A DNA stretch of 64,000 nt from Kluyvera genomosp. 3 (GCA_002211745.1 CP022114.1:3256645-3320644); one strand, 5' to 3'. Counted from the stretch's first letter, positions 19,331 to 29,527 are shown. Numbers and translations: made by a program. The notes: a model not told the origin generated them from the letters alone.

Positions 19331-20062
19331 ATGAAAAAAGTACTGATTGCCGCGCTGCTTGCTAGCGTTAGCCTCTCCGCTGGTGCTGCTCAAACCATCC
19401 GTTTCGCCACCGAAGCTTCTTATCCTCCGTTTGAGTCGATGGACGCTAACAACCAGATCGTCGGCTTCGACGTGGATCTGGCGAATGCGCTGTGTAAAGA
19501 GATCGACGCAACCTGTACCTTCAGCAACCAGTCTTTCGATAGCCTGATCCCAAGCCTGAAGTTCCGCCGCATCGACGCGGTCATGGCCGGTATGGATATC
19601 ACGCCGGAACGTGAAAAGCAGGTGCTGTTCACCACCCCGTATTACGACAATTCCGCGCTGTTCGTGGGCGTGAAAGGTAAATTTACCGGCGTCGACCAGT
19701 TGAAAGGCAAAAAAGTGGGCGTGCAGAACGGCACCACCCACCAGAAATTCATCATGGATAAACATCCGGAAATCACCACCGTGCCTTACGACAGCTACCA
19801 GAACGCAAAACTGGATCTGCAAAACGGTCGTATTGATGCCGTCTTCGGCGACACTGCGGTGGTCACCGAATGGCTGAAAGCGAACGACAAGCTGGCGGCC
19901 GTTGGCGACAAAGTCACCGATAAAGGCTACTTCGGTACCGGTCTGGGCATTGCCGTGCGTCAGGGCAACACCGAGCTGCAGCAGAAATTCAACGCTGCGC
20001 TGGAAAAAGTGAAGAAAGATGGCACTTACCAAACCATCTACGCGAAATGGTTCCAGAAGTAA
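19331..20062 (+). CDS. artI: Periplasmic arginine-binding protein ArtI
   Basis: This intact 243-residue protein is a close match to E. coli ArtI. The signal peptide MKKVLIAALLASVSLSAGA is cut before AQTIRF. It is a class II periplasmic amino-acid receptor with motifs FATEASYPPFES, GFDVDLANALC and DAVMAGMDITPERE. ATG 19331 is preferred over the upstream in-frame ATG at 19325 because MKK starts the conserved signal. It delivers ligand to ArtQM. It is about 75 percent identical by eye to ArtJ at 21627, its paralogue. Confidence 0.95.
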   Translation: MKKVLIAALLASVSLSAGAAQTIRFATEASYPPFESMDANNQIVGFDVDLANALCKEIDATCTFSNQSFDSLIPSLKFRRIDAVMAGMDITPEREKQVLFTTPYYDNSALFVGVKGKFTGVDQLKGKKVGVQNGTTHQKFIMDKHPEITTVPYDSYQNAKLDLQNGRIDAVFGDTAVVTEWLKANDKLAAVGDKVTDKGYFGTGLGIAVRQGNTELQQKFNAALEKVKKDGTYQTIYAKWFQK

Positions 20063-20068
20063 GACTTG

Positions 20069-20784
20069 ATGAACGAAATGTTTCCTTTAGCGAGCGCCGC
20101 CGGCATGACCGTCGGCCTTGCCCTTTGTGCACTGATTATCGGGCTCGCGCTGGCGATGTTCTTTGCGGTATGGGAGTCGGTAAAATGGCGCCCAATCGCA
20201 TGGATCGGCTCCGCGCTGGTCACGGTGCTACGCGGCCTGCCGGAAATTCTGGTGGTGCTGTTTATCTACTTCGGCTCTTCACAGCTGCTGCTGACGCTGT
20301 CCGATGGGTTTAGCATCAACCTCGGTTTCGTACAGATTCCGGTGCAGATGCAGATTGAAAACTTTGACGTCAGCCCGTTCCTGTGCGGCGTGATTGCCCT
20401 CTCCCTGCTCTACGCCGCCTACGCCTCGCAAACCCTGCGCGGCGCGCTGAAAGCGGTGCCGGTAGGCCAGTGGGAGTCCGGCCAGGCGCTGGGGCTGTCG
20501 AAAAGCGCCATCTTCTTCCGCCTGGTGATGCCGCAGATGTGGCGTCACGCGTTGCCGGGCTGGGTAACCAGTGGCTGGTGCTGCTGAAGGATACCGCGCT
20601 GGTCTCGCTGATTAGCGTGAACGACCTGATGCTGCAAACCAAAAGCATTGCCACCCGTACCCAGGAGCCGTTTACCTGGTACATCGTGGCGGCAGCCATT
20701 TACCTGGTGATTACCCTGCTCAGCCAGTACATTCTCAAACGCATTGACCTGCGTACCACTCGCTTTGAACGGAGACCAGGCTGA
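20069..20784 (+). CDS. artQ: Arginine ABC transporter permease ArtQ, one frame break
   Basis: ArtQ is an inner-membrane permease of the HisMQ type, 238 residues as in E. coli, with about five membrane helices. The EAA loop signature is in [21 protein letters not shown] (about residues 135-155). One base is missing near 20562 in GCCGGGCTGG; restoring it gives [26 protein letters not shown] 20069 lies six bases after artI. The stop TGA shares a base with the artM start (TGATG), which suggests translational coupling. Confidence 0.95.
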
Positions 20785-21452
20785 TGCTCGAGTATTTACC
20801 GGAATTGATGAAAGGGCTGCACACCAGCCTGACGCTGACCGTCGCCTCTATCGTGGTGGCGCTGGTGCTGGCGTTGATTTTCACCATCATTCTGACGCTG
20901 AAGACGCCGGTGCTGGTGTGGGTGGTTCGCGGCTACATTACGCTGTTTACCGGCACGCCGCTGCTGGTACAGATCTTCCTGATCTACTACGGCCCCGGCC
21001 AGTTCCCGACGCTGCAGAACTACCCGGTGCTGTGGCATTTGCTCTCGGAACCGTGGCTGTGTGCGCTGATTGCCCTGTCGCTGAACAGCGCCGCCTATAC
21101 CACGCAGCTGTTCTTCGGGGCGATTCGCGCCATCCCGGAAGGCCAGTGGCAGTCGTGTAACGCGCTGGGAATGAGTAAGAAAGATACGCTGGCGATTCTG
21201 CTGCCTTACGCCTTTAAACGCGCGCTCTCCTCCTACTCCAACGAAGTGGTACTGGTGTTCAAGAGTACCTCTCTGGCCTACACCATTACGCTGATGGAAG
21301 TGATGGGCCACGGGCAGCTGCTTTATGGCCGCACCTACGATGTGATGGTATTTGGTGCCGCCGGGCTGGTCTACCTCGTCGTCAACGGCCTGCTGACGCT
21401 GTTGATGCGCCTGATTGAGCGTAAAGCGCTGGCCTTCGAGCGTCGCAACTGA
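20784..21452 (+). CDS. artM: Arginine ABC transporter permease ArtM
   Basis: This intact 222-residue permease pairs with ArtQ. It has five hydrophobic segments and the EAA loop PEGQWQSCNALGMSKKDTLA (about residues 117-136). The start [16 protein letters not shown] is as in E. coli and overlaps artQ by one base. A rho-independent terminator follows 24 bp after the stop, closing the artPIQM unit before artJ. Confidence 0.95.
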   Translation: MLEYLPELMKGLHTSLTLTVASIVVALVLALIFTIILTLKTPVLVWVVRGYITLFTGTPLLVQIFLIYYGPGQFPTLQNYPVLWHLLSEPWLCALIALSLNSAAYTTQLFFGAIRAIPEGQWQSCNALGMSKKDTLAILLPYAFKRALSSYSNEVVLVFKSTSLAYTITLMEVMGHGQLLYGRTYDVMVFGAAGLVYLVVNGLLTLLMRLIERKALAFERRN

Positions 21453-21475
21453 TTTTTGCATAACCATTAAAACAG

Positions 21476-21510
21476 AAAACGGATAAGCCTCTGGCCTATC
21501 CGTTTTTTTT
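21476..21510 (+). terminator. Terminator between artM and artJ
   Basis: Arms 21476-21489 and 21493-21506 pair over 14 bp with one mismatch, loop TCT, and the T run reaches 21510. It separates artPIQM from the independently regulated artJ. Confidence 0.92.
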
Positions 21511-21518
21511 CATCGTCA

Positions 21519-21557
21519 ATAAAATATTTAATCAAATATATTGCATATAAATTCACA
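21519..21557. promoter_or_regulatory. Pair of ARG boxes (ArgR operator) before artJ
   Basis: The downstream box (21540-21557) has the core TGCATATAAATTCA, matching 9 of 10 fixed ARG positions. An 18-bp box three bases upstream (21519-21536) matches 7 of 10. Paired 18-bp boxes separated by 3 bp are the standard ArgR hexamer site. E. coli artJ is ArgR-repressed, so this operator is expected here. Confidence 0.75.
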
Positions 21558-21626
21558 TAATGGCATTGTAACTCCATGCCACACGCAGGGCAGCATTCTA
21601 TAAGCGAGACAGACAGGAGCTCATCC

Positions 21627-22358
21627 ATGAAAAAATTAGTATTGGCCGCCTTACTGGCCACCGTAACCTTCGGCGCTCAGGCCGCAGAAAAAATCAGCTT
21701 CGGCGTTTCCGCGACCTACCCGCCGTTTGAATCCATGGATGCCAACAACCAGATTGTCGGCTTCGATATCGATCTCGCCAACGCGCTGTGTAAGCAGATG
21801 CAGGCCGAATGTACTTTCACTAACCATGCGTTCGACAGCCTGATTCCGGCGCTGAAGTTCAAGAAATATGACGCGGTGATTTCCGGTATGGACATCACGC
21901 CGGAACGTAGCAAGCAGGTGGCCTTTACCGACGCCTACTACGCTAACTCCGCGCTGGTCATTGCTAAAAAAGGTGAGTTCAAAAGCTTTGACGATCTGAA
22001 AGGCAAGCGCATCGGTATGGAAAACGGTACCACCCACCAGAAATACTTGATGGACAAGCATCCGGAAGTCAAAACCGTGGCCTACGACAGCTACCAGAAT
22101 GCGATTATCGACCTGAAAAATGGCCGTATCGACGGCGTGTTTGGCGACACCGCGGTGGTCAACGAGTGGCTGAAAACCAACCCGCAGCTGGGCGCAGCGA
22201 CCGAGAAAGTAACCGACCCGCAGTACTTCGGTATTGGTCTCGGCATTGCGGTACGTCCGGATAACAAAGCGCTGCTGGAAAAACTGAACGGCGCGTTGAA
22301 AGCGATTAAAGCCGACGGTACCTACCAGAAAATTAACGATAAGTGGTTTGCTGAGTAA
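21627..22358 (+). CDS. artJ: Periplasmic arginine-binding protein ArtJ
   Basis: This intact 243-residue arginine-specific receptor has the signal peptide MKKLVLAALLATVTFGAQA cut before AEKISFG. Motifs VSATYPPFES, GFDIDLANALC and VISGMDITPERS mark the family. ATG 21627 follows AGGAGCTCATCC. It is a paralogue of ArtI that in E. coli is made under arginine limitation; the ARG boxes at 21519 fit this. Transcription ends at a symmetric hairpin shared with the convergent sensor kinase gene. Confidence 0.95.
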   Translation: MKKLVLAALLATVTFGAQAAEKISFGVSATYPPFESMDANNQIVGFDIDLANALCKQMQAECTFTNHAFDSLIPALKFKKYDAVISGMDITPERSKQVAFTDAYYANSALVIAKKGEFKSFDDLKGKRIGMENGTTHQKYLMDKHPEVKTVAYDSYQNAIIDLKNGRIDGVFGDTAVVNEWLKTNPQLGAATEKVTDPQYFGIGLGIAVRPDNKALLEKLNGALKAIKADGTYQKINDKWFAE

Positions 22359-22369
22359 GCCATCTTTAT

Positions 22370-22392
22370 CCGGTAAGCGCCCTGCTTACCGG
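22370..22392. terminator. Bidirectional hairpin between artJ and the sensor kinase gene
   Basis: CCGGTAAGC and GCTTACCGG are perfect 9-bp arms around the loop GCCCT. Flanking T-rich sequence on both sides suits termination of the two convergent genes. Confidence 0.7.
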
Positions 22393-22401
22393 TTCATTAC
22401 T

Positions 22402-23870
22402 CTACAGCGGCACGAAAAAGCGAAAACAGGCGCCCGCCGCCGCGTCGACCAGACGAATACTGCCGCCGTGCAGCTCCAGCATCCTGCGAACGATCAGCAA
22501 TCCCAACCCACCGCGGTTTTCACGCGCACTCTGCGGGCTTAACGCGGAAGGACGCTGGAAAAGCTGTTCCCGCAAAGCCGCCTCGACGCCCGGCCCGCTG
22601 TCCGCCACCTCAACCTGCAGGCGTTCATTTTCCTGCCACACGCGCAGCATCACCGTGCCACCCGGCGGCGTATGGCGCACGGCGTTATCCAGCAGATTCG
22701 TGACGACTCGTTCAATCATCGAAACGTCGGCATTCAGTAACGGCAGCGCGCGCGGGATCTCAACCTTCAGCGTAAGTCGACGCGTCTCAATCGCCAGATC
22801 GAATTTTTGCGCCACATCCTGCAGCAGCTCACCGATGGCAAAAGGTTCCCGCTGCGGCTTGATGCCGCCGTGCTCCAGTTTTGCCAGCTCAAACAATTGC
22901 TGTGACAGATGGCGTACCTTTTGCCCTGGCGCAGCGCAATCGCCAGATACTGACGATTATCCTCCGGCGTCAGGGTATCGGCCTTCAGTGAAAGCGTCTC
23001 CAGATACCCAACAGCGAAGTCAGCGGCGTGCGCAGGTCGTGGGAGATATTGGCGATAAACTCGCGGCGCTGCCGATCGCTGTCGGAAAGCTGGTCCCACT
23101 GACCGGCAATTTTGCGCGCCAGCTCGATAAAGGTGTTGCGCAGTATCGCCACCTCGTTCGAGGTATCGCCCTCCAGCGGTTGCTGAGCGAGTTGCCGGAT
23201 AGCGCTGATACTGTCCCGGTCCAGCCCTCAACATCTGCGGTAAGCTGGCGTACCGGGCGGGTAACCCAGTACCAGATCATCAACCCGCCAGCAGGCCAAA
23301 CAGCGCTACCAGCAGCAGCGACCAGACCACGGTGCTCCACAGCGTTTTCTGCCAGGCGCTCTCCGCCAGCGCGTTGAAATTTTCTCCTTCGAGGACGATA
23401 TAAAGATAGCCGCGCAGATTGCCGTTTTGCATCACCGGCGCTGCGCTGAAGACCTTGCGTTTATTCAGATTGCGCGGGTCGTCGCCGTACACCGGCCAGG
23501 TAGCGCCGCTCAGGAAGGTTTTTACCGGTTCAATGTCGAGCTGCTGGCGCTTGATGTGCCCCGGCGGCGCCGCGTCGGCGATAATCGTGCCTTCGGGCGA
23601 CAGAAGATAAAGCTCGACGCTAGGGTTAAAGGTCATCAGCCGATCGAACAGCATTTTCAGGGTCTGACCATTCACCTCGCCGCGCGCTTCCAGCAGCGGC
23701 TCGCGGTTAACGATCTGCTGCGCTAACCCGGAGGAGAGACGCTGCACCATCGCATTACCGTACTGGTTGCTGTTATACAGCTGTATGCTGCAAGCGGCTA
23801 TTGCGCACAGCAGCAGGATGGCGGTGAAGACCAGCGTCAGACGCTGGCTCAGGCTCAGCCGTCGATTCAT
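22402..23870 (-). CDS. Two-component sensor histidine kinase, frame interrupted
   Basis: The product is about 490 residues. It has an N-terminal membrane helix (residues 8-30), a periplasmic domain of about 135 residues (MVQRLSSGLAQQIVNREPL onward), and a second helix (LLLVALFGLLAG). A HAMP linker follows (VTRPVRQLTADVEG), then the DHp H-box ISHDLRTPLTSLLGYLE with the phospho-His. The catalytic domain has the N-box region VVTNLLDNAVRHTPPGG and G-boxes DSGPGV and RGGLGLLIVRRM. At least four single-base frame changes occur (near 23285, 23215, 23015 and 22920). The stimulus is unknown. It overlaps the response regulator gene by four bases (ATGA). No equivalent sits here in E. coli. Confidence 0.85.
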
Positions 23871-24586
23871 GGCGCAGACTCCGGTTTGTCAGTGGCGAAC
23901 TTATAGCCTTTTCCCCAGACGGTGAGGATGATCTCCGGCTCGGCCGGATCCTTCTCTATTTTGATCCGCAGGCGATTGATATGGGTGTTGACGGTGTGTT
24001 CATAGCCTTCGTGCTGATAGCCCCAGACGTTTTCCAACAGCGACAGGCGCGAGAAGACCTCGCCAGGATGGCGCGCAAACCAGTACAACAGGTCGAATTC
24101 TCGCGGCGTAAGCTCGATTGACTCCCATGCAGTCGTACCTCGCGGGAGAGCGGATCGATAGTCAGACCATGGCTGGCAATCGCCCCGCTTTCCAGACGGA
24201 TACTTTGCCCATCGCCTCCTGACGACGAAACAGCGCTTTGACACGGGCAACCAGCTCCAGCACTGAAAACGGTTTCGGCAGGTAATCGTCAGCCCCGTCT
24301 CAAGCCCCAGCACGCGGTGCGTTTCGCTGGTGCGGGCGCTGATAATAATCACCGGCAAATAGCGCGTCATCTGCCGAATACGGCGACAGATCTCCAGTCC
24401 GTCAACGCCGGGCAGCATTAAGTCAAGAATCACCGCGTCCCACACGCATTGCTCAAGCTGCTGTAACGCTCGCGCACCGTCCGCCTCATGCACAATCTGA
24501 TAGCCCTCATCCTGCAGATTCAGGCGCAGCAGGGTTGCAATATCCTGGTCATCTTCCACCAGTAAGATTTTTTTTGCGTTATTCAT
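23867..24586 (-). CDS. OmpR-family response regulator, scrambled middle
   Basis: The receiver domain begins [20 protein letters not shown], with phospho-acceptor Asp in [13 protein letters not shown] near residue 55. The C-terminal winged-helix domain has [22 protein letters not shown] and [15 protein letters not shown]. The frame stays open throughout, but residues of about 101-165 are out of frame. Three single-base losses (near 24297, 24208 and 24127) cancel out; restoring them gives [22 protein letters not shown], which contains the conserved Lys. It is transcribed ahead of, and overlaps, the kinase gene. Targets are unknown; artJ and rlmC as neighbours give no clear clue. Confidence 0.87.
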   Translation of the reverse strand: MNNAKKILLVEDDQDIATLLRLNLQDEGYQIVHEADGARALQQLEQCVWDAVILDLMLPGVDGLEICRRIRQMTRYLPVIIISARTSETHRVLGLETGLTITCRNRFQCWSWLPVSKRCFVVRRRWAKYPSGKRGDCQPWSDYRSALPRGTTAWESIELTPREFDLLYWFARHPGEVFSRLSLLENVWGYQHEGYEHTVNTHINRLRIKIEKDPAEPEIILTVWGKGYKFATDKPESAP

Positions 24587-24680
24587 GACGCTCCACCTAC
24601 GCTTTTTTTCAAGCTTAACTCAGGCGAGCGTCACGAGTTATCACATTTTCTTTAAACTTCCGGGAGTGAAGGCTTAACGC

Positions 24681-24830
24681 TTAGAGCCTATCCCAGTAGG
24701 CGTAATTGTTGAAGCCAGTTTGGGGCCGGACAGCACGCAGAAACCGGAGCGTACACGTAGTACGTGAGGATTTCGAGCACTGCCCGGCCCCAAAATGGCG
24801 AATAAAATAGCCTAATGGGATAGGCTCTTA
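24681..24830. repeat. About 150-bp imperfect palindromic repeat element
   Basis: Both ends carry AGAGCCTATCCCA-type sequence in inverted orientation (24683-24700 and 24811-24829). Inside are further inverted arms GGGGCCGG / CCGGCCCC (24722-24730 and 24783-24792) and a central palindrome CACGTAGTACGTG (about 24753-24765). The whole could fold into one long hairpin. It resembles the dispersed intergenic repeats of enterobacteria (ERIC/RSA class); I cannot name the family with certainty. Its right end forms the last codons and stop of rlmC. Confidence 0.75.
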
Positions 24831-25946
24831 ACCAGCAGCGTCAACACCTCATAGTGCGCGGTATGCGGGAACATATCGAACAGCTGTACTTTTTCGATCC
24901 GGTATCCGGCAGGTGGGTAATGTCTTTTGCCATCGTCTGCGCGTTGCAGCTGGAGTAAATAATATACTGCGGCGCCATCTCGCTGAGATAGTCGCATAAC
25001 GCTTTACCAATGCCCCGGCGCGGCGGGTTGACCAGCACCAGTTGCGGAATATCCGCCTGGGCGGTGGCAAATTGCGTGGAGTCCAGCGCCTGGAAATGCA
25101 GCTTGTCCAACCCCAACTCTGCCGCCGACTGCTTCGCACAGGCAATGGCTTCCGGGGCAATCTCAATGCCGGTCAGGGTCATCTCCGGCGTCGCGCAGTG
25201 CAGGCCAAAGCCGCCACGCCACAGAACAGGTCCCACATGTGATTCACCGGCAGCGCCCGTACCCAGTCACGCGCGGTAGCGTATAACGCGCTGGCCACCG
25301 TTGGGTTGGTCTGGAAAAAGCTTTGCGGGCGGATCCACAGCGGCACGCCGTTAAAACGCTCCGCCAGCGCCTGCTGTTCGGTAAAGAAAATCTCCTGCTC
25401 GCCTTCCATAATCGCCATATGCACCGGCTGGATATTCGCGGTGATCACCTTCAACTGCGGCAGTTGCGCCTGTAGCCACGGCAGCGCGGCGCGCAGCTGT
25501 TCCAGCTTGGTTTCTGACCGCAGTACGAAGCGCAGCATCATCCCACCGTCGAGCTGGCTTTCCGTCAACAGTAAATACTTCAGTTCACCGCGCTTGCGCG
25601 CCACGTTGTACGGCGTTAGGCCCGCCCGGGCAATAAACGGCTTAAGCGCGGCGAACACCGGCGCGAACGACGGCGGATAATGAGGACAATCGGTTAAATC
25701 TTCCGGCGTGCCGTCTCGATGCAACATGCCGAGCAGCGGGCGCTCTACGCTGCCGCTGACCACCATTTTGGCTTTATTGCGAAAAGCCTGCTCCGGCCCG
25801 CAGACGGGAGCGCACCAGTCGCCGACGGTAGAACCCACCAGCAGCGTCTGGAGATCGGCCATTTTAGCGGCAAGCTGTTCGGCGATGGGCCGCTCAATCC
25901 ACTGGCAGGAACGACAGCGGTCGGCATCATAAAGTGCGCACTGCAT
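24812..25946 (-). CDS. rlmC: 23S rRNA (uracil(747)-C(5))-methyltransferase RlmC, frame interrupted
   Basis: RlmC (RumB) is a SAM-dependent, iron-sulfur methyltransferase that makes m5U747 in 23S rRNA. The N-terminus [16 protein letters not shown] holds cluster cysteines. Further conserved parts are [13 protein letters not shown], the SAM motif [25 protein letters not shown], and the catalytic Cys in [13 protein letters not shown]. Two single-base losses (near 25212 and 24907) break the frame. The E. coli protein ends LLVKQ; here the frame runs LLVKSLSH, with the last four residues and the TAG supplied by the palindromic repeat at 24681-24830. Confidence 0.93.
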
Positions 25947-25986
25947 AGAAAAACCTTGAGACGAATGGGCGTGGATTGTATCACCG

Positions 25987-26474
25987 TTATTGTAAGCGGA
26001 AAAATCGCCGGGAGGCAGCGGGGATGAAAAGCAGGCATAAAACCAGCAGATCCGGCATTTTTTGCATCACCAGCGAGCGGAAGATCTCGCGCTTCGATTC
26101 ACCGGCAATGCTGAACAGCTCCGGGTAGCCATAACCCAGCGAGGCCGCCCACAGGTAGCTGGCGGCAATCACCTGCGTTAGCAGATAGACCCAGCGCGCC
26201 CAGTTGCGCCCTTTGACCAGCGAAAAGGCGCAGGCAATCTCGATAAACACCAGCACCAGACTGGAGAGAAACACCAGCGTCAGCGACCAGGTCTGGACGC
26301 TGCGATGAATAAACTCGCCTATCCCACTTAGCCCAACAGGTTGAACACCATCAACAGGTCGAGACAGCGGATTAAAATAATGGCGAGCGCGGCCACCTGC
26401 ACTAAAGCAGGAACATTCAGACGGGCGTGCGACCGACGGCTTCGAGTAAACAGTTCCAATGTATCGCCTTCCAT
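25987..26474 (-). CDS. ybjO: Inner-membrane protein YbjO, one frame break
   Basis: The product is 162 residues, as in E. coli YbjO. It opens at ATG 26474 ([24 protein letters not shown]) and has about four membrane segments: [60 protein letters not shown] and [12 protein letters not shown]. One G is missing near 26332 (GGGCTAAGTGGGAT), where [18 protein letters not shown] is restored; adding it makes the length exactly 163 codons. Function is unknown. It follows potI on the same strand, as in E. coli. Confidence 0.9.
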
Positions 26475-26534
26475 GAAAACGATGCCGCGAAAGTTCGCGG
26501 CATCGACTGCATATCCGTATCGATTTTAAGTGGA

Positions 26535-27380
26535 TTATCCGCGTCTTGCACGCTGGATATCACGCACCCGTTGTTTTTCCGCGCGCGCCATCAAATACCA
26601 GGCGATAAATCCGACAATTCCGACCACGCCAAGGATCAGCGACGCCAGAGCGTTAATCTCCGGATTCACCCCCATACGCACGCTGGAGAAGACCAGCATT
26701 GGCAAGGTCGTCGCTCCCGGGCCGGAGACGAAGCTCGCAATCACCAGATCGTCCAACGACAACGTAAAGGCCAGCAGCCAGCCGGAAACGACCGCCGGCA
26801 TAATCATCGGCAGCGTAATCACGAAAAACACCTTCAGCGGCGTGGCGCCAAGATCCATCGCCGCCTCCTCAATGGAGCGATCCAGCTCGCGCAGTCGCGA
26901 GGAGATCACCACTGCCACGTAGGCGGTACAGAAGGTCACGTGCGCCAGCCAGATGGTCAGCATGCCGCGATCCGCCGGCCAACCGATGGCGTGCGCCAGG
27001 GCGACAAACAGCAGCAGCAGCGACAACCCGGTGATGACGTCCGGCATTACCAGCGGTGCGGTGATCATAAAGGCAAAACCATTGGCACCGCGGAAACGGC
27101 CAAAGCGCACCATCACCATCGCGGCAATGGTGCCAAGCACCGCCGCCGCCGTGGCGGCCGCTGCGGCAATGGTCAGGCTCAGCCCCACCGCGCTCATCAT
27201 CGCATCGTCACGGAACAGCTCGCCGTACCAGCGCGTCGACCAGCCAGCCCACACGGTGACCAGCTTCGAGCTGTTAAACGAGTAGATCACCAGCATCAGC
27301 ATCGGCGCGTACAGGAAAGTGAAGCCAAGCACCAGAATCAGGATCCGCCACGGTGAGCGGACGACCGGTAGATTGTTCAT
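26535..27380 (-). CDS. potI: Putrescine ABC transporter permease PotI
   Basis: This intact 281-residue permease matches E. coli PotI. It has six membrane segments and the EAA loop EEAAMDLGATPLKVFFVITLP (about residues 174-194). With PotH it forms the channel of the putrescine importer PotFGHI in the inner membrane. Its ATG overlaps the potH TGA by four bases (ATGA), so the two are translationally coupled. The C-terminus RAEKQRVRDIQRARRG is basic and cytoplasmic. Confidence 0.96.
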   Translation of the reverse strand: MNNLPVVRSPWRILILVLGFTFLYAPMLMLVIYSFNSSKLVTVWAGWSTRWYGELFRDDAMMSAVGLSLTIAAAAATAAAVLGTIAAMVMVRFGRFRGANGFAFMITAPLVMPDVITGLSLLLLFVALAHAIGWPADRGMLTIWLAHVTFCTAYVAVVISSRLRELDRSIEEAAMDLGATPLKVFFVITLPMIMPAVVSGWLLAFTLSLDDLVIASFVSGPGATTLPMLVFSSVRMGVNPEINALASLILGVVGIVGFIAWYLMARAEKQRVRDIQRARRG

Positions 27381-28329
27381 CCGTGGTCCCCCATCTGTTT
27401 TTGCTGATATTTATGGAACCACATGATCGGCACGATCAACAGCAGCAGCATGACGATCGCCACCGCCGAGGCCACCGGCCAGTCGCGGTTGTTGAAGAAC
27501 TCCTGCCACAACACGCGGCCAATCATAATGCTGTCCGGGCCACCGAGCAGTTCCGGGATCACAAACTCCCCTACCGCCGGAATAAACACCAGCATCGAAC
27601 CGGCGATAATCCCCCCTTGGTGAGCGGCACAATCACGCTGAAGAAGGTTTTCAGCGGGCGAGCGCCAAGATCCAGCGAGGCCTCAACCAACGAATAGTCA
27701 ATGCGGGTCAGCGCGGTGTAAATAGGCAACACCATAAACGGCAGATAGGCGTAGACAATGCCGATGTAGACCGCGAGATTGGTGTGCAGAATAGTCAGAG
27801 GCTGATCGATTACCCCCAGCCACATCAGGAAATTATTCAACACGCCGTTGTTTTTCAGGATCCCCATCCACGCGTACACGCGGATCAGGAACGAGGTCCA
27901 CGACGGCAGAATCACCAGCAGCAGCAGAATGTTTCGCGTTGACGGCTTGCTGTGCGCTACCGCCCACGCCAGCGGGTAACCAAGCAGCAGGCAACAGATC
28001 GTCGAGATGGCGGCAACCTGTAACGACTGGAGATACGCTTCAAAATAGAGCGGATCGTCGGTCAATTGCAGGAAATTGCCGAAGTTCAGCGCGATCGTCA
28101 GCTGGCCGTCGGCCCACTCCATCAGGTCGGTATACGGCGGGATCGCCCGCGCCATTTCCGCCAGACTGATTTTAAACACAATCAGGAACGGCAGCATGAA
28201 CAGCAGGATCAGCCACACATACGGCAGCGCGATCACCAGCTTGCGCCCGTGCTTCATGTTGACCCGCGCCAGCCACAGGGCGAAGCCGCCCGGTTTGTGC
28301 GGACGGGCCGGTGGTTCATACGTACTCAT
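27377..28329 (-). CDS. potH: Putrescine ABC transporter permease PotH, one frame break
   Basis: The product is about 317 residues, as in E. coli. The N-terminus MSTYEPPARPHKPGG is cytoplasmic, the first helix is LPYVWLILLFMLPFLIVF, and the EAA loop is VEASLDLGARPLKTFFSVIVP. Near 27617 one base is missing in CCCCCCTTGG; restoring it joins LTKGG to IIAGSMLVFIPAVGEFVIPE. It overlaps potI by four bases. potG begins 9 bp upstream on the same transcript. Confidence 0.95.
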
Positions 28330-28338
28330 AGCCCCTCC

Positions 28339-29471
28339 TTAAACCGTCAACACCACGCAGCTATCGGCTTCCCAGCACAGACGAACTTCATCGCCCCAGG
28401 TCGGTAACCCTTTCTGGTAGCGGTGAGCATTCTGCAGCTGTGCGCTGATCATCTGGCCGCTTTTGAGGCGGACGTGATAAATGGAGAGATCGCCAAGGTA
28501 GGCAATATGCTCAACTTCCCCCACGGCGAAGTTGTAACCATCCGCTGGAGGATCTTCACAGAGCATGATTTTTTCCGGGCGTAAGGCCACGTACACCGGC
28601 ACGTTATCGACCACCGAGGCATCCGCATCCACCTTCAACGGATGAACCAGCCCCGGAGACTCAATCACCAGCCCGTCTTCGTCGCGCGCTTTCAGTAGCC
28701 CTTCGAAAACGTTGACCGAGCCGATAAACTCGGCGCTGTAGCGGGTGGTCGGGTGTTCGTAAATTTCTTCCGGTTCGCCAATCTGCACGAACTTACCGCG
28801 GTTCATAATGGCAATACGGCCCGCCATGGTCATGGCCTCTTCCTGGTCGTGGGTGACCATCACGCAGGTCGCGCCAACACGTTCAAGAATATCAACCACT
28901 TCCAGCTGCATCCGGTCACGCAGCTTTTTATCTAATGCGCCATCGGTTCATCGAGCAGCAACAGTTTCGGACGTTTGGCGAGGCTTCGCGCCAGCGCCAC
29001 ACGCTGACGCTGGCCGCCGGAAAGCTGGTGCGGCTTACGCTTCGCGAACTCCTGCATGTGCACCAGCGCCAACATCTCGGCGACGCGGGCGCTAATTTCC
29101 GCCTTCGGTAGCTTGTCCTGCTTAAGACCAAAGGCGATGTTTTGCTCGACGGTCATGTGCGGAAACAGCGCGTAGGACTGGAACATCATGTTAATCGGAC
29201 GCAGATACGGCGGAACCTGCGCCAGATCGACGCCGTCCAGCACGATTTGCCCGGCGGTTGGCTGTTCAAAGCCCGCCAGCATGCGCAGCAGCGTCGATTT
29301 CCCACAGCCGGAAGCGCCCAGCAGCGCAAAAATTTCGCCTTTATAGATAGTGAGATTAACGTCATCCACGGCGTGCTGGCCGTCGAAGGATTTAGTCAGA
29401 TTACGGATTTCCAGCAGCGGGGTGAGCGCTTTGCGGGTTTTCGCCTGTGGGCGGGGAATAGCGTCGTTCAA
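28339..29471 (-). CDS. potG: Putrescine ABC transporter ATPase PotG, one frame break
   Basis: PotG energises putrescine uptake through PotHI. It has an ABC domain with Walker [10 protein letters not shown], signature [15 protein letters not shown] and Walker B LLLDEPMGALD. A C-terminal TOBE-type regulatory domain follows ([21 protein letters not shown]). I choose the TTG at 29471 because GGAGA lies eight bases upstream and the length becomes 377 residues as in E. coli; an in-frame TTG at 29489 lacks such a site. One G is missing near 28938 (ATGGCGCATTAG); restoring it gives [15 protein letters not shown] hairpin lies between potF and this gene. Confidence 0.94.
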
Positions 29472-29527
29472 TCTGGTGCTCTCCGGCAAAAAACGAATAT
29501 CGATATGACCCGGTTGTCATATCAACC

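Noticed and set aside
26427-27356. A 309-codon plus-strand frame opposite potI
   Set aside because: It is the shadow of the intact potI gene. Its sequence is rich in His, Arg and Gln, typical of antisense frames.
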